Part shown: piece by piece, positions 29,854 to 40,040 of the stretch | Numbering within the stretch: the first letter of the stretch is position 1 | Layout of the letters: each line of letters starts with the position of its first letter | DNA from: Synechococcus sp. BO 8801 | GTDB taxonomy: Bacteria; Cyanobacteriota; Cyanobacteriia; PCC-6307; Cyanobiaceae | Length of the DNA: 64,000 bases | Direction of reading: 5' to 3' | Assembly: GCF_002252675.1 (NCBI RefSeq) | Contig: NZ_NQKY01000003.1 | Coordinates: forward strand, 124,001 to 188,000 | Notes under the pieces: generated by a model | What the model was told of the DNA's origin: nothing | Seen by the model: only the letters and a program-made list of their open reading frames with translations | Databases searched by the model: none | Position numbers and translations under genes: made by a program

Positions 29854-31259
29854 CGCATGGTGCGGGTGGCGTCGAGGACGCCGCCGAACCGGTCGTTGAG
29901 CAGGGCCAGCACCGGCCGGGTGCCCAGCTGCACGAGCCCCGTGACGGCCATGCCCGCCTGCAGGGGGTAGCTGCGGCCGTTCCGTCCCAGTGGCCTCTGC
30001 TCCAGGCGCACCAGCACGGGGAAGGTTTCCTCGCCGCTGCGGGGGTCGGGGGGAAGGGCATCCGCCCCCACCCGCACCACGGTCCCCTTGAGGGAGCCGT
30101 AGTCGGTGAAGGGGAGGGAGGTCACCCGCACATCAACCGCCATCCCCGGCCGCAGGAAGGCGATGTCCCGGTTGGAGATCGCCAGTTCCGCCTCCAGGGG
30201 TCCCTGGGGGACCAGCCGGAGCAGGGGACGGCCCGGGCTGGAGATCTCCCCCGACCTGGCCTGAAGATCGAAGACCCTGCCGGCGCGCGGCGCGACCACC
30301 CGGCCGAGTCGCAGCCGTTCCTCCACCTGGCCCAGGCGGGTGGACGTCTCCAGCAGCCGATGGCGGGCCTCGTCGTAGCGATCCCAGAGGCGGCGGGCGT
30401 TGTCCGTGCCCACCTGCTCCTGGTTCGTCAGGCTCTCGACCACGCCGCTGCCGGCGGCGGCGCGCTGCTGTTCCGTGCGGCGGATGGTGCTGAGCAGATC
30501 CAGCTGGCGTTCGTCCTGGCGCTCGAGTTCGAGGTGGGAGATCGCCCCCTCGCGGGCGAGCTGGGCCATCCGCTCGCGGATGTTGGCGTTGAGGGCGAAG
30601 CGGGCCCGCAGCGCCGCCAGCACATCGGTCTGCTCCCGTTCGCCAGCCTGGCTGCGGCGCAGTCGCTGCAGGGCCACCCGCCGGCGCAGCTCGATGTCCC
30701 GGCGATCGAGGGCCAGCACCTGCCGCTCCTCCCGGCTTCCGCCCGGCAGGGACGGCAGGCCCAGCGGCTGCGCCGCCTGGTTCACCTGCCGGCGCCAGAG
30801 ATCCGCCTGCAGCAGCAGGTCGCGCCGTTCGCGCCAGGCTTCCCGGGCGTCGAACGCCACCAGCAGCTGGCCGGCCCTGACCGACTGGCCTTCCCGGACC
30901 GGAACCTGGCGGATCGGTGCCGTGAACGGCGGGAGGACGTCGAGGCTGCCACCGACGGGACGCAGCTTGCCGGTGGTGCTGATCGAGGAATCAATGCGGG
31001 CCACGGCGCCGTAGACGACGCCGAAACCTGTCAGGCCGATCAGGCTCCAGATGATCGCCCGGCTCCAGCCTCTGGTGGAGCGGGGCAGATGGGTGCGGCG
31101 GCGCTGGCGGGAGAGACGCACCGGAGGCGGCGCCGGCTCAGCGGGGGGGGCCTGCCCGGGCGCCATCGTGGCGGTGGGGCCGTGCCCGTTGCCATGGCCG
31201 TTGGCGGCGGCCAGGCCGTGGCCGTTGGTGCTGGTGGTGCCGTCGGCGAAAGGGGTCAT
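29850..31259 (-). CDS. HlyD-family membrane fusion protein of type I secretion
   Basis: This periplasmic adaptor joins an inner-membrane ABC exporter to an outer-membrane channel. The 469 residues start with a 50-residue Gly/His/Asn/Pro-rich cytoplasmic tail, followed by one membrane segment near 66-88 (AIIWSLIGLTGFGVVYGAVA). Then come the biotinyl-lipoyl-like halves (VPVREGQSVRAGQLLVAFD and RVVAPRAGRVFDL) flanking a long coiled coil, and the beta-barrel segment with GMAVDVRVTSLPFTDYGSLKG. Its ATG overlaps the exporter stop as ATGA. No TolC-type channel gene is in the window. Confidence 0.92.
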   Translation of the reverse strand: MTPFADGTTSTNGHGLAAANGHGNGHGPTATMAPGQAPPAEPAPPPVRLSRQRRRTHLPRSTRGWSRAIIWSLIGLTGFGVVYGAVARIDSSISTTGKLRPVGGSLDVLPPFTAPIRQVPVREGQSVRAGQLLVAFDAREAWRERRDLLLQADLWRRQVNQAAQPLGLPSLPGGSREERQVLALDRRDIELRRRVALQRLRRSQAGEREQTDVLAALRARFALNANIRERMAQLAREGAISHLELERQDERQLDLLSTIRRTEQQRAAAGSGVVESLTNQEQVGTDNARRLWDRYDEARHRLLETSTRLGQVEERLRLGRVVAPRAGRVFDLQARSGEISSPGRPLLRLVPQGPLEAELAISNRDIAFLRPGMAVDVRVTSLPFTDYGSLKGTVVRVGADALPPDPRSGEETFPVLVRLEQRPLGRNGRSYPLQAGMAVTGLVQLGTRPVLALLNDRFGGVLDATRTMR

Positions 31260-34200
31260 GGTGCCATTCCTCCTGCGGCGATGACCGGCTCCGTGGCCTG
31301 TGGCGGCATGGCCACGACGGGCGGGGCAACGGCTTCGGGGGACTGGGTCGGGGAGGAACGCCCCTGCTGGCGGAAGAGGGCGTAGTACGGACCGCGGGCC
31401 TGCATCAGTTCGTCGTGGCGGCCCACCTCCAGGACAGCCCCCTGCCCCATGCAGACGATCATGTCCGCCTTCACGATCGAGGAGAGGCGATGGGTGATGA
31501 ACAGCACTGTGCAGCCCGCCAGGGCCTGCATCAGGTTTTCGCTCACCACGCGCTCGGTCTGGTAGTCGAGGGCGGAGGTGGCTTCGTCCATGATCAGCAG
31601 CCGCGGCTTCTGCAGGATTGTGCGGGCGATGGCGATCCGCTGGCGCTGGCCACCCGAGAGGCTGCTGCCCCGCTCCCCCACTTCCGTGGAGTAACCGGCC
31701 GGCAGGTCCATGATGAAGTCGTGGGCGGCGGCGATCCGGGCGGCCTCGATCACCTCCTCGGTGCTGGCGTCGGGGTTGGTGAGGGTGATGTTCTCCTCCA
31801 CGGAGCCATCGAACAGGACCGTGTCCTGGGGGACGATGCCGAGCTGGCGGCGCAGCGAATGGAGCTCCACCTTGGCCACGTCGATCCCATCAACGAGCAC
31901 CACGCCCTCTTCGGGGGTGTACAGCCGTGCCAGCAGCTTGGTGAGGGTGCTCTTGCCCGATCCGCTGGCGCCGACGATCGCCACGAAGGTGCCGTGGGGA
32001 ATGGTCAGGTTCAGGCCCTTCAGCAGCAGGGGGGAGGAGGGCTGGTAGCGGAAGGAGATGTTGCGGAAGCGGATCTCCCCCTGGATGGGTGGCATGACCA
32101 GGCGCCTGGCGTTGTCCTCGGGGGCCTCCTGGGGGTGATCGATGACGTCGCTGAGCCGCTCCAGGGAGAGGGCGGTTTCCTGCACGGACTGCCAGATCGA
32201 CGTCATGCGCAGCAAGGGCCCGGTGACGTAGCCGGCGATGATGCGGAAGGCGATCAGTTCCCCCAGGCTGAGGGCACCCGACAGCACCATGCCGGCGCCG
32301 GCCCAGATGACGATCAGACCGGAGAGTTTGTTGAGGAATCCACTGATCGAACTGGCCGTGGTGCCCACCAGGGTGTTATCGAACCCATCGGCCACGTAGT
32401 CGGTGTAGAGATCCTGCCACTTCCAGCGGCTGCGCAGTTCGATGTTCTGGGCCTTCACCGTCATCATGCTGCTGAGCACCTCCACCAGGTGGCTCTGGGT
32501 GCGGGCATGGGCGACGGCCCTTCTCTGCAGCTGGACCTGCACGATCGGTGAGACCACCAGCACCAGCAGCACCAGGAACGGCACCACGGCGAGGGTCAGC
32601 AGGGTGAGCTGCCAGCTGTAGATCAGCATCACCCCGATGTAGAGCACCGAGAAGACGGCATCGAGGATGGTGGTCAGGGCGGTGCCGGTGAGGAAGCCGC
32701 GCACCTTCTCCAGCTCGCCGATGCGGCTGCTCACCTCCCCCACCGGTCGGCGATCGAAATAGCTGAGGGGCAGCCGCAGCAGGTGATCGATGATCTGGGT
32801 CCCCAGGCTCAGATCGATGCGGTTCGTGGTGTCCACGAACAGGAAAGTGCGCAGGCAGAGCAGCAGCCCCTCGAACAGGGCAAAGACCACCAGCAGCACC
32901 CCGAGCACGCCGAGGGCGCCGGGGCTGTTGTTGATGATCACCTTGTCGATCACCTGCTGGATCAGCAGCGGGTTCACCAGGCCGAAGAGCTGCACGAAGA
33001 AGCTGGCCAGCAGCACCTCAAGGAGCACGGTGCGGTGCTCCCGCAGGGCCGGCAGGAACCAGCGGAAACCGAACCGGCGCCGCGGCGTCAGATCGTTGAC
33101 CCTCAGCGTCAGCACATCCCCGGCCTCGCCCAACTGGTCCCGGAAGTCCGCCAGGGAGAGCTCCTGGTTGCCGACGGCCGGAATGCCCAGCAGCACCGAC
33201 CGGCCGGTGCAGCGCCAGATCACCGCCAGACCGTTGCCCCAGCGGATCATCAACGGTGGTGTCAGCCGCGGCAGAGCACCCACCTGAATCTCCAGCAGCT
33301 GGGTCTGCAGCCCCATCGATTCGGCCACCGCACCCGCCAGCGGCAGGGACGCCTCGCCGTGCCGCTGCACCTGGTCGCCGAACACCCGGCGCAGCATCTC
33401 GCGCCGGAAGGGCAGGTCGAGATGCTGGCTGAGCATCTGGAAGGCCGCGATCGGCGACTCCAGGGGACCGGTGCCCCGCACCCAGGGAAAGGCCTCGGGG
33501 CCCTGGGGATCCGACACGCGCCCGGGGGCCGGCGCCGTCAGGTCGATCGGCTCGGCGGCCGTGATCGCGGCGGGCTCCAGGCCCGGGCGCTGCCGCTCCC
33601 AGCGGGCGAGGAGCCTGGCTCGCCAGCCATCACCGGTGACTTCGGCCTGCTCCGGCGGCGTCGGTTCCAGGATCGCCGCCAGGGCCTGGCGGTCGATGCC
33701 GAGGAGACGGAGGGGCTCCTGCGCCTCGGAGGGCTCCGTGTCCACCACAGCCGTGCCCAGGGGCAGCGGCCCCGCCGCCACCAGCCACAGCCGTTCGGTC
33801 TCAGCCACGAAGGCGGCCGGCTGCGCCGGATTCCAGGTGCGCACCTCCGTGCCATCGGCCAGCTGGTTCGCGGCCGCCACAACCTCCTGGGAGAGGGCCC
33901 GCGGGTAGTCCAGCAGGTGGGCATCGAGGACAGCGAACAGCTCGGACGGGCTGACGCCGCCCCGCACCCGTTCCGCCAGGAGCGGATGGTGCTCCAGTTC
34001 CCGTTGCAGTGATTCGTGGGGCAGGGCGACCACCACCAGATCGGTGGAGGCGATCAGGGTCTCCCAGCAGCGGCCGCAGCTGATCAGGGTCCAACCCAGC
34101 ACCGCTCCCGGCTGGAGCCGCTGCAGGGTGCTGACGCCCCGGGCCAGACGACGGGAAAACACCACCGAGCGGGCCGTGCCCTCCAGAAGGAGAAAGATCC

Positions 34201-34354
34201 GGGCCGGCGGGTGGTCGACGCGGCAGATGGGCTGGCCCTGCTGGAAGCGCTGCAGCTCGGCCTCGGCGGAGAGGCGCCCGAGCAGCTCCGGCGGCTGGTC
34301 GGCCAGGAAGGGAAAGCAGCGCAGCAGGTCGTCGAGGGTTGGGGCGGTGGTCAT
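31256..34354 (-). CDS. type I secretion ABC exporter with cNMP-like and C39-like N-terminal domains
   Basis: This 1032-residue fused exporter energises secretion across the inner membrane. Domains in order: a cyclic-nucleotide-binding-like fold (about 12-130); a linker; a C39-peptidase-like domain (about 288-405) in which the catalytic Cys and His are not present, so it should dock cargo rather than cut leader peptides; an ABC transmembrane domain (430-720); and the ATPase with Walker A GASGSGKST at 795-803, signature LSGGQ at 899-903 and Walker B LLIMDE at 919-924. The architecture resembles HetC-type cyanobacterial exporters. The Arg expected for cyclic nucleotide binding is not evident. 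The gene starts 3 bases after the foldase gene. Confidence 0.93.
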   Translation of the reverse strand: MTTAPTLDDLLRCFPFLADQPPELLGRLSAEAELQRFQQGQPICRVDHPPARIFLLLEGTARSVVFSRRLARGVSTLQRLQPGAVLGWTLISCGRCWETLIASTDLVVVALPHESLQRELEHHPLLAERVRGGVSPSELFAVLDAHLLDYPRALSQEVVAAANQLADGTEVRTWNPAQPAAFVAETERLWLVAAGPLPLGTAVVDTEPSEAQEPLRLLGIDRQALAAILEPTPPEQAEVTGDGWRARLLARWERQRPGLEPAAITAAEPIDLTAPAPGRVSDPQGPEAFPWVRGTGPLESPIAAFQMLSQHLDLPFRREMLRRVFGDQVQRHGEASLPLAGAVAESMGLQTQLLEIQVGALPRLTPPLMIRWGNGLAVIWRCTGRSVLLGIPAVGNQELSLADFRDQLGEAGDVLTLRVNDLTPRRRFGFRWFLPALREHRTVLLEVLLASFFVQLFGLVNPLLIQQVIDKVIINNSPGALGVLGVLLVVFALFEGLLLCLRTFLFVDTTNRIDLSLGTQIIDHLLRLPLSYFDRRPVGEVSSRIGELEKVRGFLTGTALTTILDAVFSVLYIGVMLIYSWQLTLLTLAVVPFLVLLVLVVSPIVQVQLQRRAVAHARTQSHLVEVLSSMMTVKAQNIELRSRWKWQDLYTDYVADGFDNTLVGTTASSISGFLNKLSGLIVIWAGAGMVLSGALSLGELIAFRIIAGYVTGPLLRMTSIWQSVQETALSLERLSDVIDHPQEAPEDNARRLVMPPIQGEIRFRNISFRYQPSSPLLLKGLNLTIPHGTFVAIVGASGSGKSTLTKLLARLYTPEEGVVLVDGIDVAKVELHSLRRQLGIVPQDTVLFDGSVEENITLTNPDASTEEVIEAARIAAAHDFIMDLPAGYSTEVGERGSSLSGGQRQRIAIARTILQKPRLLIMDEATSALDYQTERVVSENLMQALAGCTVLFITHRLSSIVKADMIVCMGQGAVLEVGRHDELMQARGPYYALFRQQGRSSPTQSPEAVAPPVVAMPPQATEPVIAAGGMAP

Positions 34355-34357
34355 GGC

Positions 34358-35173
34358 TCAGGCTCCCGCCAGGGCTGGTACGGGAGCCGGCGGGAGCGGG
34401 GCCGCCGCGTGGGTGCGGCGCAGCTCCGCCAGGGCGCTGTCCAGCCAGCTCTCCAGATCCGGCTGCAGGAGTTCCTCCAGCAGCCGGTGTCGCAGGGCCT
34501 CGCTCAGGCTGGCGGGCCGGCGGTGCTCCAGCCGGACCAGCAGGATCGACGCCTCGAGCACAAAGGGAGGGTGCATGTCACCGGGGGCCAGGGAAGCCAG
34601 CACACCGCGCAGGGTGGGGTGCAGCTGGGAGAGCTCGATCGGACCGACGATCCCCCGGGTGACGCTCTCGTCGCCGAGGGAATGGCGACTGGCGAGTGCG
34701 CCGAAGCTGGCCCCGTCGTCGATCAGGCGCAGGTAGAGCTCCTCGGCGAGCCCCTGCTGGGGCAGGCGCATCAGGCGCAGCACCACCTGCTCGAGATCCG
34801 CCCGCCGCTCGAGGTAGTGGGCCTCCACCCGCTCTCCGTAGCGATCCTCCAGAACCTTCTGGAGGCGCAGATGGTCCCAGCGCTGGCGGACCCTCCCCCG
34901 CACGTCCTCGGGCAGGCTGCCGATCCAGTCCCCCGCCAGGTCGGTCTCCGGGACGTTGGGGGCGTCGCCGGGCAGTCCCGCCCACAGCTGCGCCCCCATC
35001 TCGCCCACCTCATCCGACGAGAAACGGGCCTCCTGCCGGAGGCCTTCGAGCGCCAGCTCCCGGGCCAGGGCACGCAGGACCCCCCGCTGCTCAAGCACAT
35101 CGTGGAGGGGGAGGCGGGCCATGGCCTCCAGGGCGCGGCCGAGCTCATGGTGAAGCTGGGGAACGGAAGGCAT
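34358..35173 (-). CDS. parvulin-type peptidyl-prolyl isomerase of the secretion operon
   Basis: The 271 residues have an all-helical N-terminus and a central parvulin-like domain at about 118-215 (YLERRADLEQVVLRLMR, SFGALASRHSLGDESV, RGIVGPIEL, LASLAPGDMHPPFVLEASIL). No signal peptide is visible, so it should act in the cytoplasm. Its place directly before the exporter gene suggests it keeps cargo export-competent or presents it to the exporter. The enzymatic residues of active parvulins are only partly recognisable, so it may be a chaperone rather than an isomerase. It lies 47 bases after the RTX gene. Confidence 0.75.
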   Translation of the reverse strand: MPSVPQLHHELGRALEAMARLPLHDVLEQRGVLRALARELALEGLRQEARFSSDEVGEMGAQLWAGLPGDAPNVPETDLAGDWIGSLPEDVRGRVRQRWDHLRLQKVLEDRYGERVEAHYLERRADLEQVVLRLMRLPQQGLAEELYLRLIDDGASFGALASRHSLGDESVTRGIVGPIELSQLHPTLRGVLASLAPGDMHPPFVLEASILLVRLEHRRPASLSEALRHRLLEELLQPDLESWLDSALAELRRTHAAAPLPPAPVPALAGA

Positions 35174-35220
35174 GGGTCACTCCCTCGGGGATGGATGGGA
35201 ACGGGCGCGATCGCCCCGGG

Positions 35221-37284
35221 TCAGCCGCCGCCGCCGAACTGGATGCTGGATTTGGTGAGGGCGCCCGGATCGGCCATGGTCACGGTGCCGAGGCTGCGGC
35301 TGCCCTTCGACCAGTCGCCGTCGGCATCGAACAGCAGCTGGCGGGTGTCGGTGGCGTAGGCCAGCGAGGGCGAGCCGATGCCGAGGGAGCGGATGTCCGC
35401 CAGGCTTCCCACCACCACGCCGATCTGGCTGTTCTGGGGGCCGTCACGCACCACCAGTTGGCCGCCCTGGATCCCGAAGATCGCCCCCTGGCTCTGCCAG
35501 AGGGACTGGGTGAGGGAGCCCAGGGTGCTGCTGAGTTCGAGGACGTCGCCCCGGGCAGCGTCGAAGTTGCTGATGGTGTCCAGGAGTCCCAGCGTCTGGC
35601 CGCCCTGCACCAGGGCGCCCTGCTCCCAGAGCTCCTGCTTCTGCTGGTTCCCCAGCGATCCCCAGAACGCCGGATCCGCCAGTCGCTGGGCGAAGGCGTC
35701 GCTGCTGGAGGCATCGAGCGCCGAACCCGCATTCGACTGCAGGAAGGTGTTCGAGCCAGTCCCGCCGACCGTGAGGTCCTGGCCGAAGCCGCCGTCCAGG
35801 CGGTTGCCGTCGCCGGCGGCCACCTTCAGGCTGTCGTTGCCGAAACCGCCCTGGAGGCTGTTGGCGAGCGCCAGGCCCATCACCGCGATGGCGTCGTCGC
35901 CGAAGCCGCCATCGAGGGAGGAGCTGCGGGCACGGTCGAGGAGGATCGCGTCGTCGCCGCCGCCGGCCTCGATCCGGCTGCGGCTGGCGGCGCCGACCAC
36001 CACATCGTCCCCCAGTCCGGTGTTGATCCGGCTGTCGCGGATCCCGTCGAAGCCACCGGGCCCGCCGATCAGGGCGGAGGCATCCAGAAACACATCCGCT
36101 TCTTGAACGCCGTCACCGTCGGCGTCCAGCCCCGAGCTCAGCTCGGTGTGGATGCGGCCCATCACCACGTCGTTCCCGGAGCCGGTGAGGATCGTGGAGC
36201 GATCAATGCCCGCCGCGTCCATGGCCGGCAGCCATCCGCTGCCTCCGGGCGACGCGAAGCCCCCCATGCCCACCACGGTGGCCCCCTCGTTGGTGATGGG
36301 CGCACCGCCGTTGCTCTGGAGATCGACGGCCAGCAGACCGATGCCCTGCAGGCTGTTCAGCCGCAGGGAGCCGGGTGGCGGAGTGCTGGCGGTGTCGAGC
36401 TGGGCCAGGCCCGATCCCTGAACGCTCACCGCTCCAGTCACAGGCCCCCGCAGGACGGCGTGATCGATGCCGATGGCCGTCGCCGAGAGCTCGGCCGGCT
36501 GGGCCCCGCTGGGTGGGGCGCCCGCCAGGGAGAGGCTGGCGGCCGCGATGCCGCTGATCTGGGCCGGGGACCCCGGCGCCGCCGCCGGCAGGGCCATCAC
36601 CCGGTAGCCCTCGATGCCCCTGGCATCGGCCACGGCGCGGGCGGCGCTGGTCGTCGGTCCCGGATCGGCGTCAAGGGTGGCGGAGGCCAGCACCGCGGCG
36701 TTGGGCTGGCCGAAGAAGGTGGGGAGGGCGCCCGTTGCGGGGGAATCGGCGGACGGGGCACCCTCCAGCCCCCGCACCGTGGCGAGGGCAGACAGCTGGG
36801 CCGTGAGTGACGGCAGGCCCCCGGCGGGCAGCAGGGACCGGGTCGCGGCCGAGGCCGCCGCCCGCAGGGGGTCGGCGGGGGTGCCGATCCGCAGGGCGCC
36901 GCCGCCGCGGGTGACCACGTCGAGGTTGGCCAGGCCGATGTTGGTGGCCGTGGCATCGGCGAGATTGGTGTTGCGGCCGACCGTGGTGGCCGTGGCGGCC
37001 GCCGTTCCCGCGATCGCGCCGCCCCCGGTGACGATCGACAGACCGGGGCTGTCGAAGAAGGCGGCGTCGGCGGGACTGGCCAGGAACCGGCTGGAGCCGA
37101 GGCCCAGGCCAAGGGCTGTGGCGATGGAGCCGACCGGCTCCGGCGCCGGCAGGAGCACCCGGTTGCTGGCCTGGGCACTGGGTGCGATGGTGAGCTGGAG
37201 GCTGCCGCCGAGATAGGTGCTGCCCTGGTCGAGCCGCAGGGCCAGGGCCCGCGACAGGGCGGTGGTGATGGGTGGAATCGCCAT
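35221..37284 (-). CDS. RTX calcium-binding repeat protein, probable type I cargo
   Basis: The 687 residues lack an N-terminal signal peptide, as expected for type I cargo. Residues 1-340 are Ala/Gly/Thr-rich. From about 365 come calcium-type repeats: TGSGNDVVMG, an EF-hand-like DADGDG (388-393), TGLGDDVVVG, AGGGDDAILL, GGFGDDAIAV, GGFGNDSLKV and GGFGQDLTVGG. The last 150 residues contain ISNFDAARGDVLELSS and LLFDADGDWSKGS, a common C-terminal arrangement of RTX secretion signals. It shares the operon with the exporter, adaptor and foldase. Binding partner or surface role is unknown. Confidence 0.85.
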   Translation of the reverse strand: MAIPPITTALSRALALRLDQGSTYLGGSLQLTIAPSAQASNRVLLPAPEPVGSIATALGLGLGSSRFLASPADAAFFDSPGLSIVTGGGAIAGTAAATATTVGRNTNLADATATNIGLANLDVVTRGGGALRIGTPADPLRAAASAATRSLLPAGGLPSLTAQLSALATVRGLEGAPSADSPATGALPTFFGQPNAAVLASATLDADPGPTTSAARAVADARGIEGYRVMALPAAAPGSPAQISGIAAASLSLAGAPPSGAQPAELSATAIGIDHAVLRGPVTGAVSVQGSGLAQLDTASTPPPGSLRLNSLQGIGLLAVDLQSNGGAPITNEGATVVGMGGFASPGGSGWLPAMDAAGIDRSTILTGSGNDVVMGRIHTELSSGLDADGDGVQEADVFLDASALIGGPGGFDGIRDSRINTGLGDDVVVGAASRSRIEAGGGDDAILLDRARSSSLDGGFGDDAIAVMGLALANSLQGGFGNDSLKVAAGDGNRLDGGFGQDLTVGGTGSNTFLQSNAGSALDASSSDAFAQRLADPAFWGSLGNQQKQELWEQGALVQGGQTLGLLDTISNFDAARGDVLELSSTLGSLTQSLWQSQGAIFGIQGGQLVVRDGPQNSQIGVVVGSLADIRSLGIGSPSLAYATDTRQLLFDADGDWSKGSRSLGTVTMADPGALTKSSIQFGGGG

Positions 37285-37324
37285 GGGGCAACGGGGCGCA
37301 GGGACCGGAAGGGAGTCAGGGGAA

Positions 37325-37350
37325 GGGGCCGGATCGGTGGATCCGGCCCC
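37325..37350 (-). terminator. perfect 11-bp intercistronic hairpin
   Basis: GGGGCCGGATC (37325-37335) pairs perfectly with GATCCGGCCCC (37340-37350) around a 4-base loop, in the 92-base gap between the 903-residue gene and the RTX gene. On the transcript it is followed by TTCCCCT, a weak T tract. It may end most transcripts, or protect the upstream message after cleavage. Confidence 0.5.
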
Positions 37351-37376
37351 GGAGGAGAGATCGCTCCGCAGCGACG

Positions 37377-40040
37377 TCAGACGGTCACGGTGGAGGCCTG
37401 GGCCAGGGTCTCGCTCACCGCCGAGGCGGTGATGTTGCCGCTCTGGAGGATGTTGATCTGGTAGCCGCTCATGCCCACCACATCGCTGTTGGCGGTGGCG
37501 GTGGCCATCCCGGTGGTGGTCGAGGCCATCACCTCGTTCACCAGACGCGCCGTGGCCCTGAGATCGCCGTTGAGGCTGGCGTTGTTCCAGTTCCCCAGCA
37601 GACCTGCCACCTTCACGTCGGAACTGGCGGTGGCATCACCGGTGACAGCCATCGCATTGGTCCCGTAGGTCCCCTGCGCTTCCGCGGTCACGTTGTCGGC
37701 GGAGAGGTCGACCTTCTTGATGCCGGCGATGAAGGCCTCGGTACCGGCCAGGGCGTCGCCCGTGATGGTGTTGGCGGTGCCGAGGGCGCTGCCGGTGCCC
37801 CGGCCGATGACGTTGCCGGCCAGGCCTGCGCTGATCGCGCTGCCGCCCGAGCTGCTGAGGGCTCCCATGCCGTCGTAGCCGCTGCCCTTGATGCCGATGG
37901 CGGTCTGCTCGACCCCGACGCTGGCATCACCGGTGGTGGTGGTGGACAGGACGCTGGGGGCGGCCGCCGTGGCGGTGCCGGTGGTGTTGCCGGTGGTGCC
38001 GATCGTGACCTTGGTGTTGCCGAGGTGGATGCCGATCGCCTTGAGGTCGGAACTGGCATCAGTGGCGCCGGTCACCGCGGAGGCCAGGGTGCGGCTGTCG
38101 GTGACGGTGGCGGTGCCGGTCACGTTGCCCGCCTTGCCGATGGCGATCGTGACGTCGTTGTCGATCCCCTTGGCGGACAGATCGGTGGCGGCGTCGGCGT
38201 CACCGGTGGTGGTGGTCGCCGACGCCGTACCGGTCAGGCCGGCGGTGCCGGTCGCGTTGCCGTCGGTGCCGATGGCGATCTTGCTGTCCTTGATCCCACG
38301 CGCCTTCTGCGCGGCCTCCGCCACGGCGTCGCCGGTCACCGAGGCGGCGGTGGCCCCCACGGTGCCGCTGGCGGAACCCGCCACACTGCCGGCCTTGCCG
38401 ATCGTGACCGGAGAGGCGTTGAGGCCGATCACACTGGAGCCGCTGCCGCCGGCCCGGGCGGTGGTGTCACCGGTGGTGGCGGTGGCGCCGGCAGCCAGAT
38501 CGGAGGCGGCGGTGGCCCTGAAGACGCCGGTTCCAAGCACGTTCTCGCCGATGGCGAGGCTGCTCTGGTTGAAGCCCACCACCGTGGAACCGTTGCCGGC
38601 CAGGGCGGTGCTGCCGGCGGTCGTGGTGACGGCACCGGCCGTGGCGCTGGCGTTGAGCGAGGCATCGGCCACGGGGTCGGTGGCGTTGCGGCCCACGGTG
38701 ATCGTGGTGGCGTGCACGCCGGCGACGAAGTCGCCATTGGCGGCACTGGCGATCGGATCACCGCCGGAGGTGGTGCTCTGGGCCGTGGCCGCCTGCTGGC
38801 TGAAGCCCTGGGCAAACAGGCGGGTGGCGTTCTCGCCGATGGCCAGTTTGTCGATGGCGATGCCGACCACGTTGTTGTGGTTGGTGGTGGCCGACACGTC
38901 GACGTTGGCAGGGGCGGTCACCGCCTTGGCGGAGGCGGCGCTGTTGCCAACGGCGGCGGCCTGGATGTCACCGTCCTTGCCGACGGTGAGGATGGAGCTG
39001 GAGCCGGGGCCATTGGAGAGGCTCTGATTGCCCAGCCGGTTGACATCGACGATGCCGCCGATGGTCTTGATGCCCACGGTGGCGGCCGCCGGGCCGGTCA
39101 CCGTTTCAGCCGTCGCTCTGGCACCCACACCGCCGTTGCCCACGGAGCCCTGGGCGGCCACCGCCCCGTTCTCCCCGAAGCTCATCACCAGACCACCCGG
39201 GGACGTCATCTCCGGTGCGCTCTCGCTCTCGCTGGCGCCGTTGGAGTTGGAGAACCGGTCGCGGCCGACGGCGATGCCGGCCACGAGCTTGGCCCGGCTC
39301 TGGGCGTCAGCCGCCCCGGTCACGCTGGTGGCGGAGGCGTCGAAGGCGCCCGTGCCGAAGGCCGAGACGGTTCCGGTGCTGCCGAAGGAGATCGTCAGGG
39401 GCTTCTTCTCGCCGCCATAGGACGCGCTCGCAGCGTCCTCATCGGTCGGGGGAGGCACCTCGCCGCCTTTGGCACCGCTGGCGTAGATGCCCACCACCTT
39501 GGCGTCGTAGGCACCGGCCGTTGCGGTGGACGCTCCCGTTCCCGGCGGCAGTCCCACCGATTCGGCCGCCGCGGTGCTGGTCCCGGTGGCGCTGGCCGCC
39601 AGGCTCGTGCCCTGGCCGGCATTGAGTCCCACGTTCTTCATCCCGAACACCTTGCCGGCATTGGCCGAGGCGCTGGAGGCCCCGTCCACCGCTTCGGCGA
39701 CCGCGAGGGCGTCATTGGTGGCGGTGGACGACACCACAGCATTGGTGCCCACCTGGATCTGGTTGGGATGGTGCCAGGTGTTGATGATCCCGCCGGTGGG
39801 GCCGTTGTTGCTGGCGCTGGCCGTGGCATTGCCGCTGGTGGTGGTGGCTGCGGCCCCCACCGTTCCCTCCTCGACGGCATTCAGTGTGCCGGCGGTGCCG
39901 ATCTTGATGCGGCTGTTGAGGATGGCGGCCTGGGCCGTGGTGGCCGCCGTGGCACTGGCGTCGCCGGAAACGACGTCATCAATGGCGGGTGTGGTGGAAT
40001 CCGCCGACGCCGTCACCGTTGTGCTGGTGCCGACTTCAAT
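37377..40040 (-). repeat. about 18 degenerate protein-coding repeats
   Basis: The coding repeats vary in length from about 40 to 70 codons and in sequence, so there is no exact DNA tandem repeat. The best conserved part is the codons for TGDA or TGxA at the repeat end and IGxxG near the front. Confidence 0.7.

Noticed and set aside
31256-34354. Reading the exporter as a leader-peptide-cutting (bacteriocin-type) transporter
   Set aside because: The C39-like domain has neither the catalytic Cys nor the His at the expected places, so leader cleavage is unlikely.
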